DNA from: Aspidiotus rigidus
Taxonomy: Eukaryota; Arthropoda; Insecta; Hemiptera; Diaspididae
Length of the DNA stretch: 64,000 nucleotides
NCBI GenBank assembly: GCA_035079385.1
Contig: JAVHKY010000046.1
Span: 2,666,001-2,730,000, forward strand
Direction of reading: 5' to 3'
This document shows positions 46,962 to 59,004 of this stretch, piece after piece. A program made the position numbers and the translations under genes. The first letter of the stretch is position 1. Every line of letters starts with the position of its first letter. The notes under the pieces were generated by a model. That model worked only from the letters and a program-made list of their open reading frames with translations. It was not told the DNA's origin and made no database searches.

Positions 46962-49900
46962 AGGCAATAATTTCGAATTTTCGGAATTGTGATTTGTGGT
47001 CAAGGTTTTCAGCCAAAAAAATATGAAATTCGTAATCTGCGTTAAATTTCGGTTAGGATAGGACTATTGGGTACAATTTTTAGTCGCCGGAGATTTTTTT
47101 CTGGTGAAAATTCCGTTTTCACAGAGGGCAATAATTTCGAATTTTCGGAATTGTGATTTGTGGTCAAGGTTTTCAGCCAAAAAAATATGAAATTCGTAAT
47201 CTGCGTTAAATTTCGGTTAGGATAGGACTATTGGGTACAATTTTTAGTCGCCGGAGATTTTTTTCTGGTGAAAATTCAGTTTTCACAGAGGGCAATAATT
47301 TCGAATTTTCGAAATTGTGATTTGTGGTCAAGTTTTTCAGCCGAAAGGATATGAAATTCGTAATCTGCGTTAAATTTCGGTTAGGATAGGACTATGGGGT
47401 ACAATTTTTAGTCGCCGGAGATTTTTTTCTGGTGAAAATTCAGTTTTCACAGACGGCAATAATTTCGAATTTTCGAAATTGTGATTTGTGGTCAAGTTTT
47501 TCAGCCGAAAGGATATGAAATTCGTAATCTGCGTTAAATTTCGGTTAGGATAGGACTATTGGGTACAATTTTTAGTCGCCGGAGATTTTTTTCTGGTGAA
47601 AATTCAGTTTTCACAGAGGGCAATAATTTCGAATTTTCGAAATTGTGATTTGTGGTCAAGTTTTTCAGCCGAAAAAATATGAAATTCGTAATCTGCGTTA
47701 AATTTCGGTTAGGATAGGACTATTGGGTACAATTTTTAGTCGCCGGAGATTTTTTTCTGGTGAAAATTCAGTTTTCACAGAGGGCAATAATTTCGAATTT
47801 TCGAAATTCTGATTTGTGGTCAAGTTTTTCAGCCAAAAGGATATGAAATTCGTAATCTGCGTTAAATTTCGGTTAGGATAGGACTATTGGGTACAATTTT
47901 TAGTCGCCGGAGATTTTTTTCTGGTGAAAATTCAGTTTTCACAGAGGGCAATAATTTCGAATTTTCGAAATTGTGATTTGTGGTCAAGTTTTTCAGCCGA
48001 AAAAATATGAAATTCGTAATCTGCGTTAAATTTCGGTTAGGATAGGACTATTGGGTACAATTTTTAGTCGCCGGAGATTTTTTTCTGGTGAAAATTCAGT
48101 TTTCACAGAGGGCAATAATTTCGAATTTTCGAAATTCTGATTTGTGGTCAAGTTTTCCAGCCAAAGGATATGAAATTCGTAATCTGCGTTAAATTTCGGT
48201 TAGGATAGGACTATTGGGTACAATTTTTAGTCGCCGGAGATTTTTTTCTGGTGAAAATTCAGTTTTCACAGAGGGCAATAATTTCGAATTTTCGGAATTC
48301 TGATTTGTGGTCAAGTTTTTCAGCCGAAAGGATATGAAATTCGTAATCTGCGTTAAATTTCGGTTAGGATACGACTATTGGGTACAATTTTTAGTCGCCG
48401 GAGATTTTTTTCTGGTGAAAATTCAGTTTTTACAGAGGGCAATAATTTCGAATTTTCGAAATTGTGATTTGTGGTCAAGTTTTTCAGCCGAAAGGATATG
48501 AAATTCGTAATCTGCGTTAAATTTCGGTTAGGATAGGACTATTGGGTACAATTTTTAGTCGCCGGAGATTTTTTTCTCGTGAAAATTCAGTTTTCACAGA
48601 GGGCAATAATTTCGAATTTTCGAAATTGTGATTTGTGTCCAAGTTTTTCAGCCGAAAGGATATGAAATTTGTAATCTGCGTTAAATTTCGGTTAGGATAG
48701 GACTATTGGGTACAATTTTTAGTCGCCGGAGATTTTTTTCTGGTGAAAATTCAGTTTTCACAGAGGGCAATAATTTCGAATTTTCGAAATTGTGATTTGT
48801 GTCCAAGTTTTTCAGCCGAAAGGATATGAAATTTGTAATCTGCGTTAAATTTCGGTTAGGATAGGACTATTGGGTACAATTTTTAGTCGCCGGAGATTTT
48901 TTTCTGGTGAAAATTCAGTTTTCACAGAGGGCAATAATTTCGAATTTTCGGAATTCTGATTTGTGGTCAAGTTTTTCAGCCGAAAGGATATGAAATTCGT
49001 AATCTGCGTTAAATTTCGGTTAGGATAGGACTATTGGGTACAATTTTTAGTCGCCGGAGATTGTTTTCTGGTTAAAATTCAGTTTTCACAGAGGGCAATA
49101 ATTTCGAATTTTCGAAATTGTGATTTGTGGTCAAGTTTTTCAGCCGAAAGGATATGAAATTCGTAATCTGCGTTAAATTTCGGTTAGGATAGGACTATTG
49201 GGTACAATTTTTAGTCGCCGGAGATTTTTTTCTGGTGAAAATTCAGTTTTCACAGAGGGCAATAATTTCGAATTTTCGAAATTGTGATTCGTGGTCAAGT
49301 TTTTCAGCCAAAAGGATATGAAATTCGTAATCTGCGTTAAATTTCGAATAGGATAGGACTATTGGGTACAATTTTGAGTCGCCCGAGATATTTTTCTGGT
49401 GAAAATTCAGTTTTCACAGAGGGCAATATTTTCGAATTTTCGAAATTGTGATTTGTGGTCAAGGTTTTCAGCCGAAAGGATATGAAATTCGTAATCTGCG
49501 TTAAATTTCGGTTAGGATAGGACTATTGGGTACAATTTTTAGTCGCCGGAGATTTTTTTCTGGTGAAAATTCAGTTTTTACAGAGGGCAATAATTTCGAA
49601 TTTTCGAAATTGTGATTTGTGGTCAAGTTTTTCAGCCGAGAGGATATGAAATTCGTAATCTGCGTTAAATTTCGGTTAGGATAGGACTATTGGGTACAAT
49701 TTTTAGTCGCCGGAGATTTTTTTCTGGTGAAAATTCAGTTTTCACAGAGGGCAATAATTTCGAATTTTCGAAATTGTGATTTGTGGTCAAGTTTTTCAGC
49801 CGAAAGGATATGAAATTCGTAATCTGCGTTAAATTTCGGTTAGGATAGGACTATTGGGTACAATTTCTAGTCGCCGGAGATTTTTTTCTGGTGAAAATTC

Positions 49901-52900
49901 AGTTTTCACAGAGGGCAATAATTTCGAATTTTCGAAATTGTGATTTGTGTCCAAGTTTTTCAGCCGAAAGGATATGAAATTTGTAATCTGCGTTAAATTT
50001 CGGTTAGGATAGGACTATTGGGTACAATTTTTAGTCGCCGGAGATTTTTTTCTGGTGAAAATTCAGTTTTCACAGAGGGCAATAATTTCGAATTTTCGGA
50101 ATTCTGATTTGTGGTCAAGTTTTTCAGCCGAAAGGATATGAAATTCGTAATCTGCGTTAAATTTCGGTTAGGATAGGACTATTGGGTACAATTTTTAGTC
50201 GCCGGAGATTTTTTTCTGGTGAAAATTCAGTTTTCACAGAGGGCAATAATTTCGAATTTTCGGAATTCTGATTTGTGGTCAAGTTTTTCAGCCGAAAGGA
50301 TATGAAATTTGTAATCTGCGTTAAATTTCGGTTAGGATAGGACTATTGGGTACAATTTTTAGTCGCCGGAGATTTTTTTCTGGTGAAAATTCAGTTTTCA
50401 CAGAGGGCAATAATTTCGAATTTTCGGAATTCTGATTTGTGGTCAAGTTTTTCAGCCGAAAGGATATGAAATTCGTAATCTGCGTTAAATTTCGGTTAGG
50501 ATAGGACTATTGGGTACAATTTTTAGTCGCCGGAGATCTTTTTCTGGTGAAAATTCAGTTTTCACAGAGGGCAATAATTTCGAATTTTCGAAATTGTGAT
50601 TTGTGTCCAAGTTTTTCAGCCGAAAGGATATGAAATTTGTAATCTGCGTTAAATTTCGGTTAGGATAGGACTATTGGGTACAATTTTTAGTCGCCGGAGA
50701 TTTTTTTCTGGTGAAAATTCAGTTTTCACAGAGGGCAATAATTTCGAATTTTCGGAATTCTGATTTGTGGTCAAGTTTTTCAGCCGAAAGGATATGAAAT
50801 TCGTAATCTGCGTTAAATTTCGGTTAGGATAGGACTATTGGGTACAATTTTTAGTCGCCGGAGATTTTTTTCTGGTGAAAATTCAGTTTTCACAGAGGGC
50901 AATAATTTCGAATTTTCGAAATTGTGATTTGTGGTCAAGTTTTTCAGCCGAAAGGATATGAAATTCGTAATCTGCGTTAAATTTCGGTTAGGATAGGACT
51001 ATTGGGTACAATTTTTAGTCGCCGGAGATTTTTTTCTGGTGAAAATTCAGTTTTCACAGAGGGCAATAATTTCGAATTTTCGAAATTGTGATTTGTGGTC
51101 AAGTTTTTCAGCCGAAAGGATATGAAATTCGTAATCTGCGTTAAATTTCGGTTAGGATAGGACTATTGGGTACAATTTTTAGTCGCCGGAGATTTTTTTC
51201 TGGTGAAAATTCAGTTTTCACAGAGGGCAATAATTTCGAATTTTCGAAATTGTGATTTGTGTCCAAGTTTTTCAGCCGAAAGGATATGAAATTTGTAATC
51301 TGCGTTAAATTTCGGTTAGGATAGGACTATTGGGTACAATTTTTAGTCGCCGGAGATTTTTTTCTGGTGAAAATTCAGTTTTCACAGAGGGCAATAATTT
51401 CGAATTTTCGGAATTCTGATTTGTGGTCAAGTTTTTCAGCCGAAAGGATATGAAATTCGTAATCTGCGTTAAATTTCGGTTAGGATAGGACTATTGGGTA
51501 CAATTTTTAGTCGCCGGAGATTTTTTTCTGGTGAAAATTCAGTTTTCACAGAGGGCAATAATTTCGAATTTCCGGAATTCTGATTTGTGGTCAAGTTTTT
51601 CAGCCAAGAGGATATGAAATTCGTAATCTGCGTTAAATTTCGGTTAGGATAGGACTATTGGGTACAATTTTTAGTCGCCGGAGATTTTTTTCTGGTGAAA
51701 ATTCAGTTTTCACAGAGGGCAATAATTTCGAATTTTCGGAATTCTGATTTGTGGTCAAGTTTTTCAGCCGAAAGGATATGAAATTCGTAATCTGCGTTAA
51801 ATTTCGGTTAGGATAGGACTATTGGGTACAATTTTTAGTCGCCGGAGATTTTTTTCTGGTGAAAATTCAGTTTTCACAGAGGGCAATAATTTCGAATTTT
51901 CGAAATTGTGATTTGTGTCCAAGTTTTTCAGCCGAAAGGATATGAAATTTGTAATCTGCGTTAAATTTCGGTTAGGATAGGACTATTGGGTACAATTTTT
52001 AGTCGCCGGAGATTTTTTTCTGGTGAAAATTCAGTTTTCACAGAGGGCAATAATTTCGAATTTTCGGAATTCTGATTTGTGGTCAAGTTTTTCAGCCGAA
52101 AGGATATGAAATTCGTAATCTGCGTTAAATTTCGGTTAGGATAGGACTATTGGGTACAATTTTTAGTCGCCGGAGATTTTTTTCTGGTGAAAATTCAGTT
52201 TTCACAGAGGGCAATAATTTCGAATTTTCGAAATTGTGATTTGTGTCCAAGTTTTTCAGCCGAAAGGATATGAAATTTGTAATCTGCGTTAAATTTCGGT
52301 TAGGATAGGACTATTGGGTACAATTTTTAGTCGCCGGAGATTTTTTTCTGGTGAAAATTCAGTTTTCACAGAGGGCAATAATTTCGAATTTTCGGAATTC
52401 TGATTTGTGGTCAAGTTTTTCAGCCGAAAGGATATGAAATTCGTAATCTGCGTTAAATTTCGGTTAGGATAGGACTATTGGGTACAATTTTTAGTCGCCG
52501 GAGATTTTTTTCTGGTGAAAATTCAGTTTTCACAGAGGGCAATAATTTCGAATTTTCGGAATTCTGATTTGTGGTCAAGTTTTACAGCCGAAAGGATATG
52601 AAATTCGTAATCTGCGTTAAATTTCGGTTAGGATAGGACTATTGGGTACAATTTTTAGTCGCCGGAGATTTTTTTCTGGTGAAAATTCAGTTTTCACAGA
52701 GGGCAATAATTTCGAATTTTCGAAATTGTGATTTGTGTCCAAGTTTTTCAGCCGAAAGGATATGAAATTTGTAATCTGCGTTAAATTTCGGTTAGGATAG
52801 GACTATTGGGTACAATTTTTAGTCGCCGGAGATTTTTTTCTGGTGAAAATTCAGTTTTCACAGAGGGCAATAATTTCGAATTTTCGGAATTCTGATTTGT

Positions 52901-54400
52901 GGTCAAGTTTTTCAGCCGAAAGGATATGAAATTTGTAATCTGCGTTAAATTTCGGTTAGGATAGGACTATTGGGTACAATTTTTAGTCGCCGGAGATTTT
53001 TTTCTGGTGAAAATTCAGTTTTCACAGAGGGCAATAATTTCGAATTTTCGAAATTGTGATTTGTGGTCAAGTTTTTCAGCCGAAAGGATATGAAATTCGT
53101 AATCTGCGTTAAATTTCGGTTAGGATAGGACTATTGGGTACAATTTTTAGTCGCCGGAGATTTTTTTCTGGTGAAAATTCAGTTTTCACAGAGGGCAATA
53201 ATTTCGAATTTTCGAAATTGTGATTTGTGGTCAAGTTTTTCAGCCGAAAGGATATGAAATTCGTAATCTGCGTTAAATTTCGGTTAGGATAGGACTATTG
53301 GGTACAATTTTTAGTCGCCGGAGATTTTTTTCTGGTGAAAATTCAGTTTTCACAGAGGGCAATAATTTCGAATTTTCGAAATTGTGATTTGTGGTCAAGT
53401 TTTTCAGCCGAAAGGATATGAAATTCGTAATCTGCGTTAAATTTCGGTTAGGATAGGACTATTGGGTACAATTTTTAGTCGCCGGAGATTTTTTTCTGGT
53501 GAAAATTCAGTTTTCACAGAGGGCAATAATTTCGAATTTTCGAAATTGTGATTTGTGTCCAAGTTTTTCAGCCGAAAGGATATGAAATTTGTAATCTGCG
53601 TTAAATTTCGGTTAGGATAGGACTATTGGGTACAATTTTTAGTTGCCGGAGATTTTTTTCTGGTGAAAATTCAGTTTTCACAGAGGGCAATAATTTCGAA
53701 TTTTCGGAATTCTGATTTGTGGTCAAGTTTTTCAGCCGAAAGGATATGAAATTTGTAATCTGCGTTAAATTTCGGTTAGGATAGGACTATTGGGTACAAT
53801 TTTTAGTCGCCGGAGATTTTTTTCTGGTGAAAATTCAGTTTTCACAGAGGGCAATAATTTCGAATTTTCGGAATTGTGATTTGTGTCCAAGTTTTTCAGC
53901 CGAAAGGATATGAAATTTGTAATCTGCGTTAAATTTCGGTTAGGATAGGACTATTGGGTACAATTTTTAGTCGCCGGAGATTTTTTTCTGGTGAAAATTC
54001 AGTTTTCACAGAGGGCAATAATTTCGAATTTTCGAAATTGTGATTTGTGGTCAATTTTTTCAGCCGAAAGGATATGAAATTCGTAATCTGCGTTAAATTT
54101 CGGTTAGGATAGGACTATTGGGTACAATTTTTAGTCGCCGGAGATTTTTTTCTGGTGAAAATTCAGTTTTCACAGAGGGCAATAATTTCGAATTTTCGAA
54201 ATTGTGATTTGTGGTCAAGTTTTTCAGCCGAAAGGATATGAAATTCGTAATCTGCGTTAAATTTCGGTTAGGATAGGACTATTGGGTACAATTTTTAGTC
54301 GCCGGAGATTTTTTTCTGGTGAAAATTCAGTTTTCACAGAGGGCAATAATTTCGAATTTTCGAAATTGTGATTTGTGGTCAAGTTTGTCAGCCGAAAGGA
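46962..54400 (+). repeat. 164-bp satellite form, third block
   Basis: Regular 164-bp monomers. Two recurrent variants alternate: one with 'gtgtccaag' and 'gaaatttgtaatc', the other with 'cggaattctg'. The first occurs at 48,635, 48,799, 49,947, 50,603, 51,259, 51,915, 52,243, 52,735, 53,555 and 53,883, and every interval is an exact multiple of 164, so phase is kept across this stretch. One unit near 48,150 is shorter ('ttttccagccaaagg'). A plus-strand 64-codon ORF at 48,307-48,501 is a by-product and is not annotated as a gene. Confidence 0.95.
49947..52570 (+). repeat. 4-monomer, 656-bp higher-order unit in the 164-bp form
   Basis: The 'gtgtccaag' monomer recurs every 656 bp at 49,947, 50,603, 51,259 and 51,915, each time followed by a 'cggaattctg' monomer. 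The remaining two positions vary between copies (plain or 'cggaattctg'), so the unit is a loose four-monomer repeat. Beyond 51,915 the spacing becomes 328, 492, 820 and 328 bp, still whole monomers, as if two-monomer pairs were shuffled. Confidence 0.75.
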
Positions 54401-57135
54401 TATGAAATTCGTAATCTGCGTTAAATTTCGGTTAGGATAGGACTATTGGGTACAATTTTTAGTCGCCGGAGATTTTCTTCTGGTGAAAATTCAGTTTTCA
54501 CAGGGGGCAATAATTTCGAATGTTCGAAATTGTGATTTGTGGTCAAGTTTTTCAGCCGAAAGAATATGAAATTCGTAATCTGCGTTAAATTCCGGTTAGG
54601 ATAGGACTATTGGGTACGATTTTTAGTCGCCGGAGATTTTTTTCTGGTGAAAATTCAGTTTTCACAGAGGGCAATAATTTCGAATTTCCGAAATTGTGAT
54701 TTGTGGTCAAGTTTTGCAGCCGAAAGGATATGAAATTCGTAATCTGCGTTAAATTTCGGTTAGGATAGGACTATTGGGTACAATTTTTAGTCGCCGGAGA
54801 TTTTTTTCTGGTGAAAATTCAGTTTTCACAGAGGGCAATAATTTCGAATTTTCGAAATTGTGATTTGTGGTCAAGTTTTTCAGCCGAAAGGATATGAAAT
54901 TCGTAATCTGCGTTAAATTTCGGTTAGGATAGGACTATTGGGTACAATTTTTAGTCGCCGGAGATTTTTTTCTGGTGAAAATTCAGTTTTCACAGAGGGC
55001 AATAATTTCGAATTTTCGAAATTGTGATTTGTGGTCAATTTTTTCAGCCGAAAGGATATGAAATTCGTAATCTGCGTTAAATTTCGGTTAGGATAGGACT
55101 ATTGGGTACAATTTTTAGTCGCCGGAGATTTTTTTCTGGTGAAAATTCAGTTTTCACAGAGGGCAATAATTTTGAATTTCCGAAATTGTGATTTGTGGTC
55201 AAGTTTTTCAGCCGAAAGGATATGAAATTCGTAATCTGCGTTAAATTTCGGTTAGGATAGGACTATTGGGTACAATTTTTAGTCGCCGGAGATTTTTTTC
55301 TGGTGAAAATTCACTTTTCACAGAGGGCAATAATTTCGAATTTTCGAAATTGTGATTTGTGGTCAAGTTTGTCAGCCGAAAGGATATGAAATTCGTAATC
55401 TGCGTTAAATTTCGGTTAGGATAGGACTATTGGGTACAATTTTTAGTCGCCGGAGATTTTTTTCTGGTGAAAATTCAGTTTTCACAGAGGGCAATAATTT
55501 CGAATTTTCGAAATTGTGATTTGTGGTGAAGTTTTTCAGCCGAAAGGATATAAAATTCGTAATCTGCGTTAAATTTCGGTTAGGATAGGACTATTGGGTA
55601 CGATTTTTAGTCGCCGGAGATTTTTTTCTGGTGAAAATTCAGTTTTCACAGAGGGCAATAATTTCGAATTTCCGAAATTGTGATTTGTGGTCAAGTTTTT
55701 CAGCCGAAAGGATATGAAATTCGTAATCTGCGTTAAATTTCGGTTAGGATAGGACTATTGGGTACAATTTTTAGTCGCCGGAGATTTTTTTCTGGTGAAA
55801 ATTCAGTTTTCACAGAGGGCAATAATTTCGAATTTTCGAAATTGTGATTTGTGGTCAAGTTTTTCAGCCGAAAGGATATGAAATTCGTAATCTGCGTTAA
55901 ATTTCGGTTAGGATAGGACTATTGGGTACGATTTTTAGTCGCCGGAGATTTTTTTCTGGTGAAAATTCAGTTTTCACAGAGGGCAATAATTTCGAATTTT
56001 CGAAATTGTGATTTGTGGTCAAGTTTGTCAGCCGAAAGGATATGAAATTCGTAATCTGCGTTAAATTTCGGTTAGGATAGGACTATTGGGTACAATTTTT
56101 AGTCGCCGGAGATTTTTTCTGGTGAAAATTCAGTTTTCACAGAGGGCAATAATTTCGAATTTTCGAAATTGTGATTTGTGGTCAAGTTTTTCAGCCGAAA
56201 GGATATGAAATTCGTAATCTGCGTTAAATTTCGGTTAGGATAGGACTATTGGGTACGATTTTTAGTCGCCGGAGATTTTTTTCTGGTGAAAATTCAGTTT
56301 TCACAGAGGGCAATAATTTCGAATTTCCGAAATTGTGATTTGTGGTCAAGTTGTTCAGCCGAAAGGATATGAAATTCGTAATCTGCGTTAAATTTCGGTT
56401 AGGATAGGACTATTGGGTACGATTTTTAGTCGCTGGAGATTTTTTTCTTGTGAAAATTCAGTTTTCACAGAGGGCAATAATTTCGAATTTTCGAAATTGT
56501 GATTTGTGGTCAAGTTTTTCAGCCGAAAAGATATGAAATTCGTAATCTGCGTTAAATTTCGGTTAGGATAGGACTATTGGGTACAATTTTTAGTCGCCGG
56601 AGATTTTTTTCTGGTGAAAATTCAGTTTTCACAGAGGGCAATAATTTCGAATTTCTGAAATTGTGATTTGTGGTCAAGTCTTTCAGCCGAAAGGATATGA
56701 AATTCGTAATCTGCGTTAAATTTCGGTTAGGATAGGACTATTGGGTACAATTTTTAGTAGCGGGAGATTCTTTTCTGGTGAAAATTCAGTTTTCACAGAG
56801 GGCAATAATTTCGAATTTTCGAAATTGTGATTTGTAGTCAAGTTTTTGAGCCGAAAAGATATGAAATTCGTAATCTGCGTTAAATTTCCGTTAGGATAGG
56901 ACTATTGGGTACAATTTTTAGTCGCCGGAGATTTTTTTCTGGTGAAAATTCAGTTTTCACAGAGGGCAATAATTTCGAATTTTCGAAATTGTGATTTGTG
57001 GTCAAGTTTTTCAGCCGAAAGGATATGAAATTCGTAATCTGCGTTAAATTTCGGTTAGGATAGGACTATTGGGTACGATTTTTAGTCGCCGGAGATTTTT
57101 TTCTGGTGAAAATTCAGTTTTCACAGAGGGCAATA
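54400..57135 (+). repeat. Right edge of the main array: 164-bp monomers with private mutations
   Basis: Monomers here carry many single-copy changes: 'gattttcttctgg', 'cagggggc', 'gaatgttcg', 'ttccggttagg', 'tacgattttt', 'gtttgtcag', 'gttttgcag', 'gtagcggga', 'ttccgttagg' and a 1-bp deletion at about 56,111. Higher-order structure fades. Less homogenisation toward an edge is expected when unequal exchange acts mainly on the interior. The last monomer stops after 'cagagggcaata'. Confidence 0.92.
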
Positions 57136-57144
57136 TTACATTAT

Positions 57145-57158
57145 CATCAATATTGATG
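57145..57158. repeat. 14-bp perfect palindrome at the satellite edge
   Basis: CATCAATATTGATG is its own reverse complement and begins about 10 bp after the last recognisable satellite base. A hairpin so close to the array end may mark the breakpoint or be part of an old insertion. It could also be chance in AT-rich DNA. Confidence 0.6.
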
Positions 57159-57270
57159 TTCAATACTACGCTCGTATCTTGTTCACTCTTGACGAGGACT
57201 GTACGAAATTAAAATTTGCCAGGAAAAAATAAAATGCTAGAGAAACAGAGAATATATTATTATATCTTGA

Positions 57271-57280
57271 GTGACGTCAC
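57271..57280. promoter_or_regulatory. GTGACGTCAC palindrome (CRE-like)
   Basis: A 10-bp palindrome containing TGACGTCA, the consensus for CREB/ATF-family bZIP factors. No start site, TATA box or gene is evident nearby, so this is a sequence match only. Confidence 0.3.
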
Positions 57281-57300
57281 AACACATTTTTTAGATGTGA

Positions 57301-57316
57301 TTTTTTTTTTTTTTTT
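57301..57316 (+). repeat. Poly-T run (T16), possible retroposon tail on the minus strand
   Basis: Sixteen T, followed by a relatively GC-rich stretch ('ccgcgattgcatacgggctc', then 'tcgccttaccagag'). Read on the minus strand this is a GC-richer segment ending in A16, the layout of a short retroposed element. I could not find matching target-site duplications or recognise a tRNA- or 5S-related head, so it is only a possibility. Confidence 0.35.
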
Positions 57317-57456
57317 CCGCGATTGCATACGGGCTCTCGCCTTACCAGAGACAAGACTGTAACAAAGGCTTTAGTCGTGTGAAAGTGAATATTATACTTA
57401 GTAATCTATCTGTACTATACCTCAATACATAAGGTGAAACATTTCCCATGTACCAT

Positions 57457-57504
57457 ATGGAATAGTAAATATCTCCCTTTATGGAACAGTAAATATCTCC
57501 TGAA
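57457..57504 (+). repeat. Imperfect 24-bp tandem duplication
   Basis: 'atggaatagtaaatatctcc' at 57,457 is followed 24 bp later by 'atggaacagtaaatatctcc' at 57,481, with one difference over these 20 bases. A small local duplication of no evident function. Confidence 0.85.
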
Positions 57505-57655
57505 TCTTTTAACTGAACTTGATCTAGCCTAGAAAAATTCCTATAATATCAAGACCACACAACAAATTCTTGTAACCTCGGTTGATGACGTTGTACCAAG
57601 TCCAGAGCCTGTTTTTATGTTCCTCTTCATATACATTATAAGAATAGCTCAAAGG

Positions 57656-58254
57656 ATAGCTTAAGAGTTGAAATTTTTAAAGTCTTTTTGGTGCAAAGTT
57701 GGACGCCAACAGGCTTGCGCATGTTTTGTCACCATTTGACGGCCTATTATAAGAAAAGATTGCAAGTCGAATTTTGGTCAAAAATGAGATATTGGAGCTG
57801 CCTGGTGGTAGAAGTGGTCCTCTATCGACTAAAACAGTCTCACAGCCAACAGAATAAATTATGAATTCTCATCAAAAGTGATCTTTTCCTATTCAAAATT
57901 ATTGGAAGTCCAGATTCCATAACAACGATACTCTTTATTTATGTGAAAATATTGTAATAGTCCCAAATAAAATTGAATGACGTGAAAATTCAGGTGGATA
58001 ATGGTATATCAGTGTTACCAGAATGAAAAAACAAAGAAATATATATGTTTACAACACTTCTACCCTCAGAAACAACACTGGGAAATGTTTTTTTGTCCTC
58101 CTGAAAAATTAGGTAAAATGGACTTACAATGGTTTCTTAATAGGCCATCAAATATCTCGGGAGTCCACATTTTTTCAAGTTCTACCTCCTATTATATATG
58201 GTACAAAGTCATAATTTTCCAAATCATAGCTTAAGAGCTGAAATTTTTCAAGTC
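57656..58254 (+). repeat. Pair of 29-bp dispersed direct repeats (57,656 and 58,226)
   Basis: 'atagcttaagagttgaaatt' plus 'tttaaagtc' at 57,656-57,684 recurs as 'atagcttaagagctgaaatt' plus 'tttcaagtc' at 58,226-58,254: 27 of 29 bases match, 570 bp apart. The flanks also share loose similarity. This may be the trace of an old tandem duplication or two copies of a short dispersed repeat. Confidence 0.75.
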
Positions 58255-58989
58255 CCCCTCTCATCTTATAGATCGAGAGTCAACATTTTTCTAAGCCTGT
58301 AACTATTTAACCTACATCTGATTGATGATGTCAAAGCCAGACGCGCTTGCAGAGAATGTTCTCCAACAAAAAAGATAGCGGGTTCCCCGCTTATAAAGTG
58401 AGAAACAAGGGTGGAGAAAAGAGGGTTTCCCACTAAGCGTTATACAAAAGGACTAAGTTTGTTCAAACAGAAGGAGTTGTGGAGGAGCGGGTTATTTTTT
58501 CAGGTGAGCACTAATATTGTGCCGTGCGAGAAGAGATTTGAAAATCTGAGTTAAAGTATAGGTGGTAGAAGCCAGAAAAGAAATTGGTACCTATCTTAAA
58601 CAGGGCATCTAATTTCCTGTTGAGCACAACCCAGCCAATTCTTATCAAGTTTCCACAGCGTCACTCGGGTGTTGTTGAGTTTCTTTGGTTTCCATATAAA
58701 TGTAATGGAAGGATATAGCGCTCTTTGTGAATTCAACTTACAGTACCAAAGTTGGAACAGATCTTTCCTGGTAGAAGCAAGAAGAATAAAAATTATAAAT
58801 TACAAAAAAAACGCTGGAATGAACCAAAGATTTGGACCTGTGCAGTCCACGTGGAAATGTGAGATCAAAAAAAAAAATAATAGGCTACAAAAACTTGATT
58901 TTTCTTCATTTTTTTGTATTTTGTTTTCCTAGATCATCATAGTTCAAGTGCAATTACTGTGGGCTAGCGAACCGATGACTGGCGGAAGC

Positions 58990-59004
58990 AAAAAAAAAAA
59001 AAAA
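58990..59004 (+). repeat. Poly-A run (A15)
   Basis: Fifteen A between 'ggcggaagc' and 'tggctatg'. It could be a retroposon tail or simple homopolymer expansion; the sequence to its left is not a recognisable element. Confidence 0.7.

Larger units (their letters stand above)
1..57135 (+). repeat. Main satellite array, 164-168 bp monomers, head-to-tail
   Basis: About 346 tandem monomers in one orientation, with no inversion seen. Taking base 1 ('cgaaattgtg') as monomer position 1, the same phrase recurs every 165 bp up to 28,711, every 165 or 168 bp to about 40,900, and mostly every 164 bp thereafter. Monomers are AT-rich with two T7 runs (positions 24-30 and 113-119). A unit close to nucleosome length with layered higher-order repeats is what centromeric and pericentromeric satellites of animals and plants usually look like, so that role is the best inference. 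Nothing in the window proves it. The array runs off the left edge, so its full size is unknown. It ends at the right inside a monomer, at about monomer position 150. Confidence 0.98.

Noticed and set aside
41165..48501. ORFs of 64-65 codons (minus 41,165 and 43,780; plus 45,537, 45,701 and 48,307)
   Set aside because: Each spans just over one 164-bp monomer, several are exact duplicates or overlap, and they end as the frame shifts at each repeat.
1..57135. CRISPR array
   Set aside because: Repeats are 164-168 bp and abut directly with no unique spacers, and there are no cas genes. This is satellite DNA.
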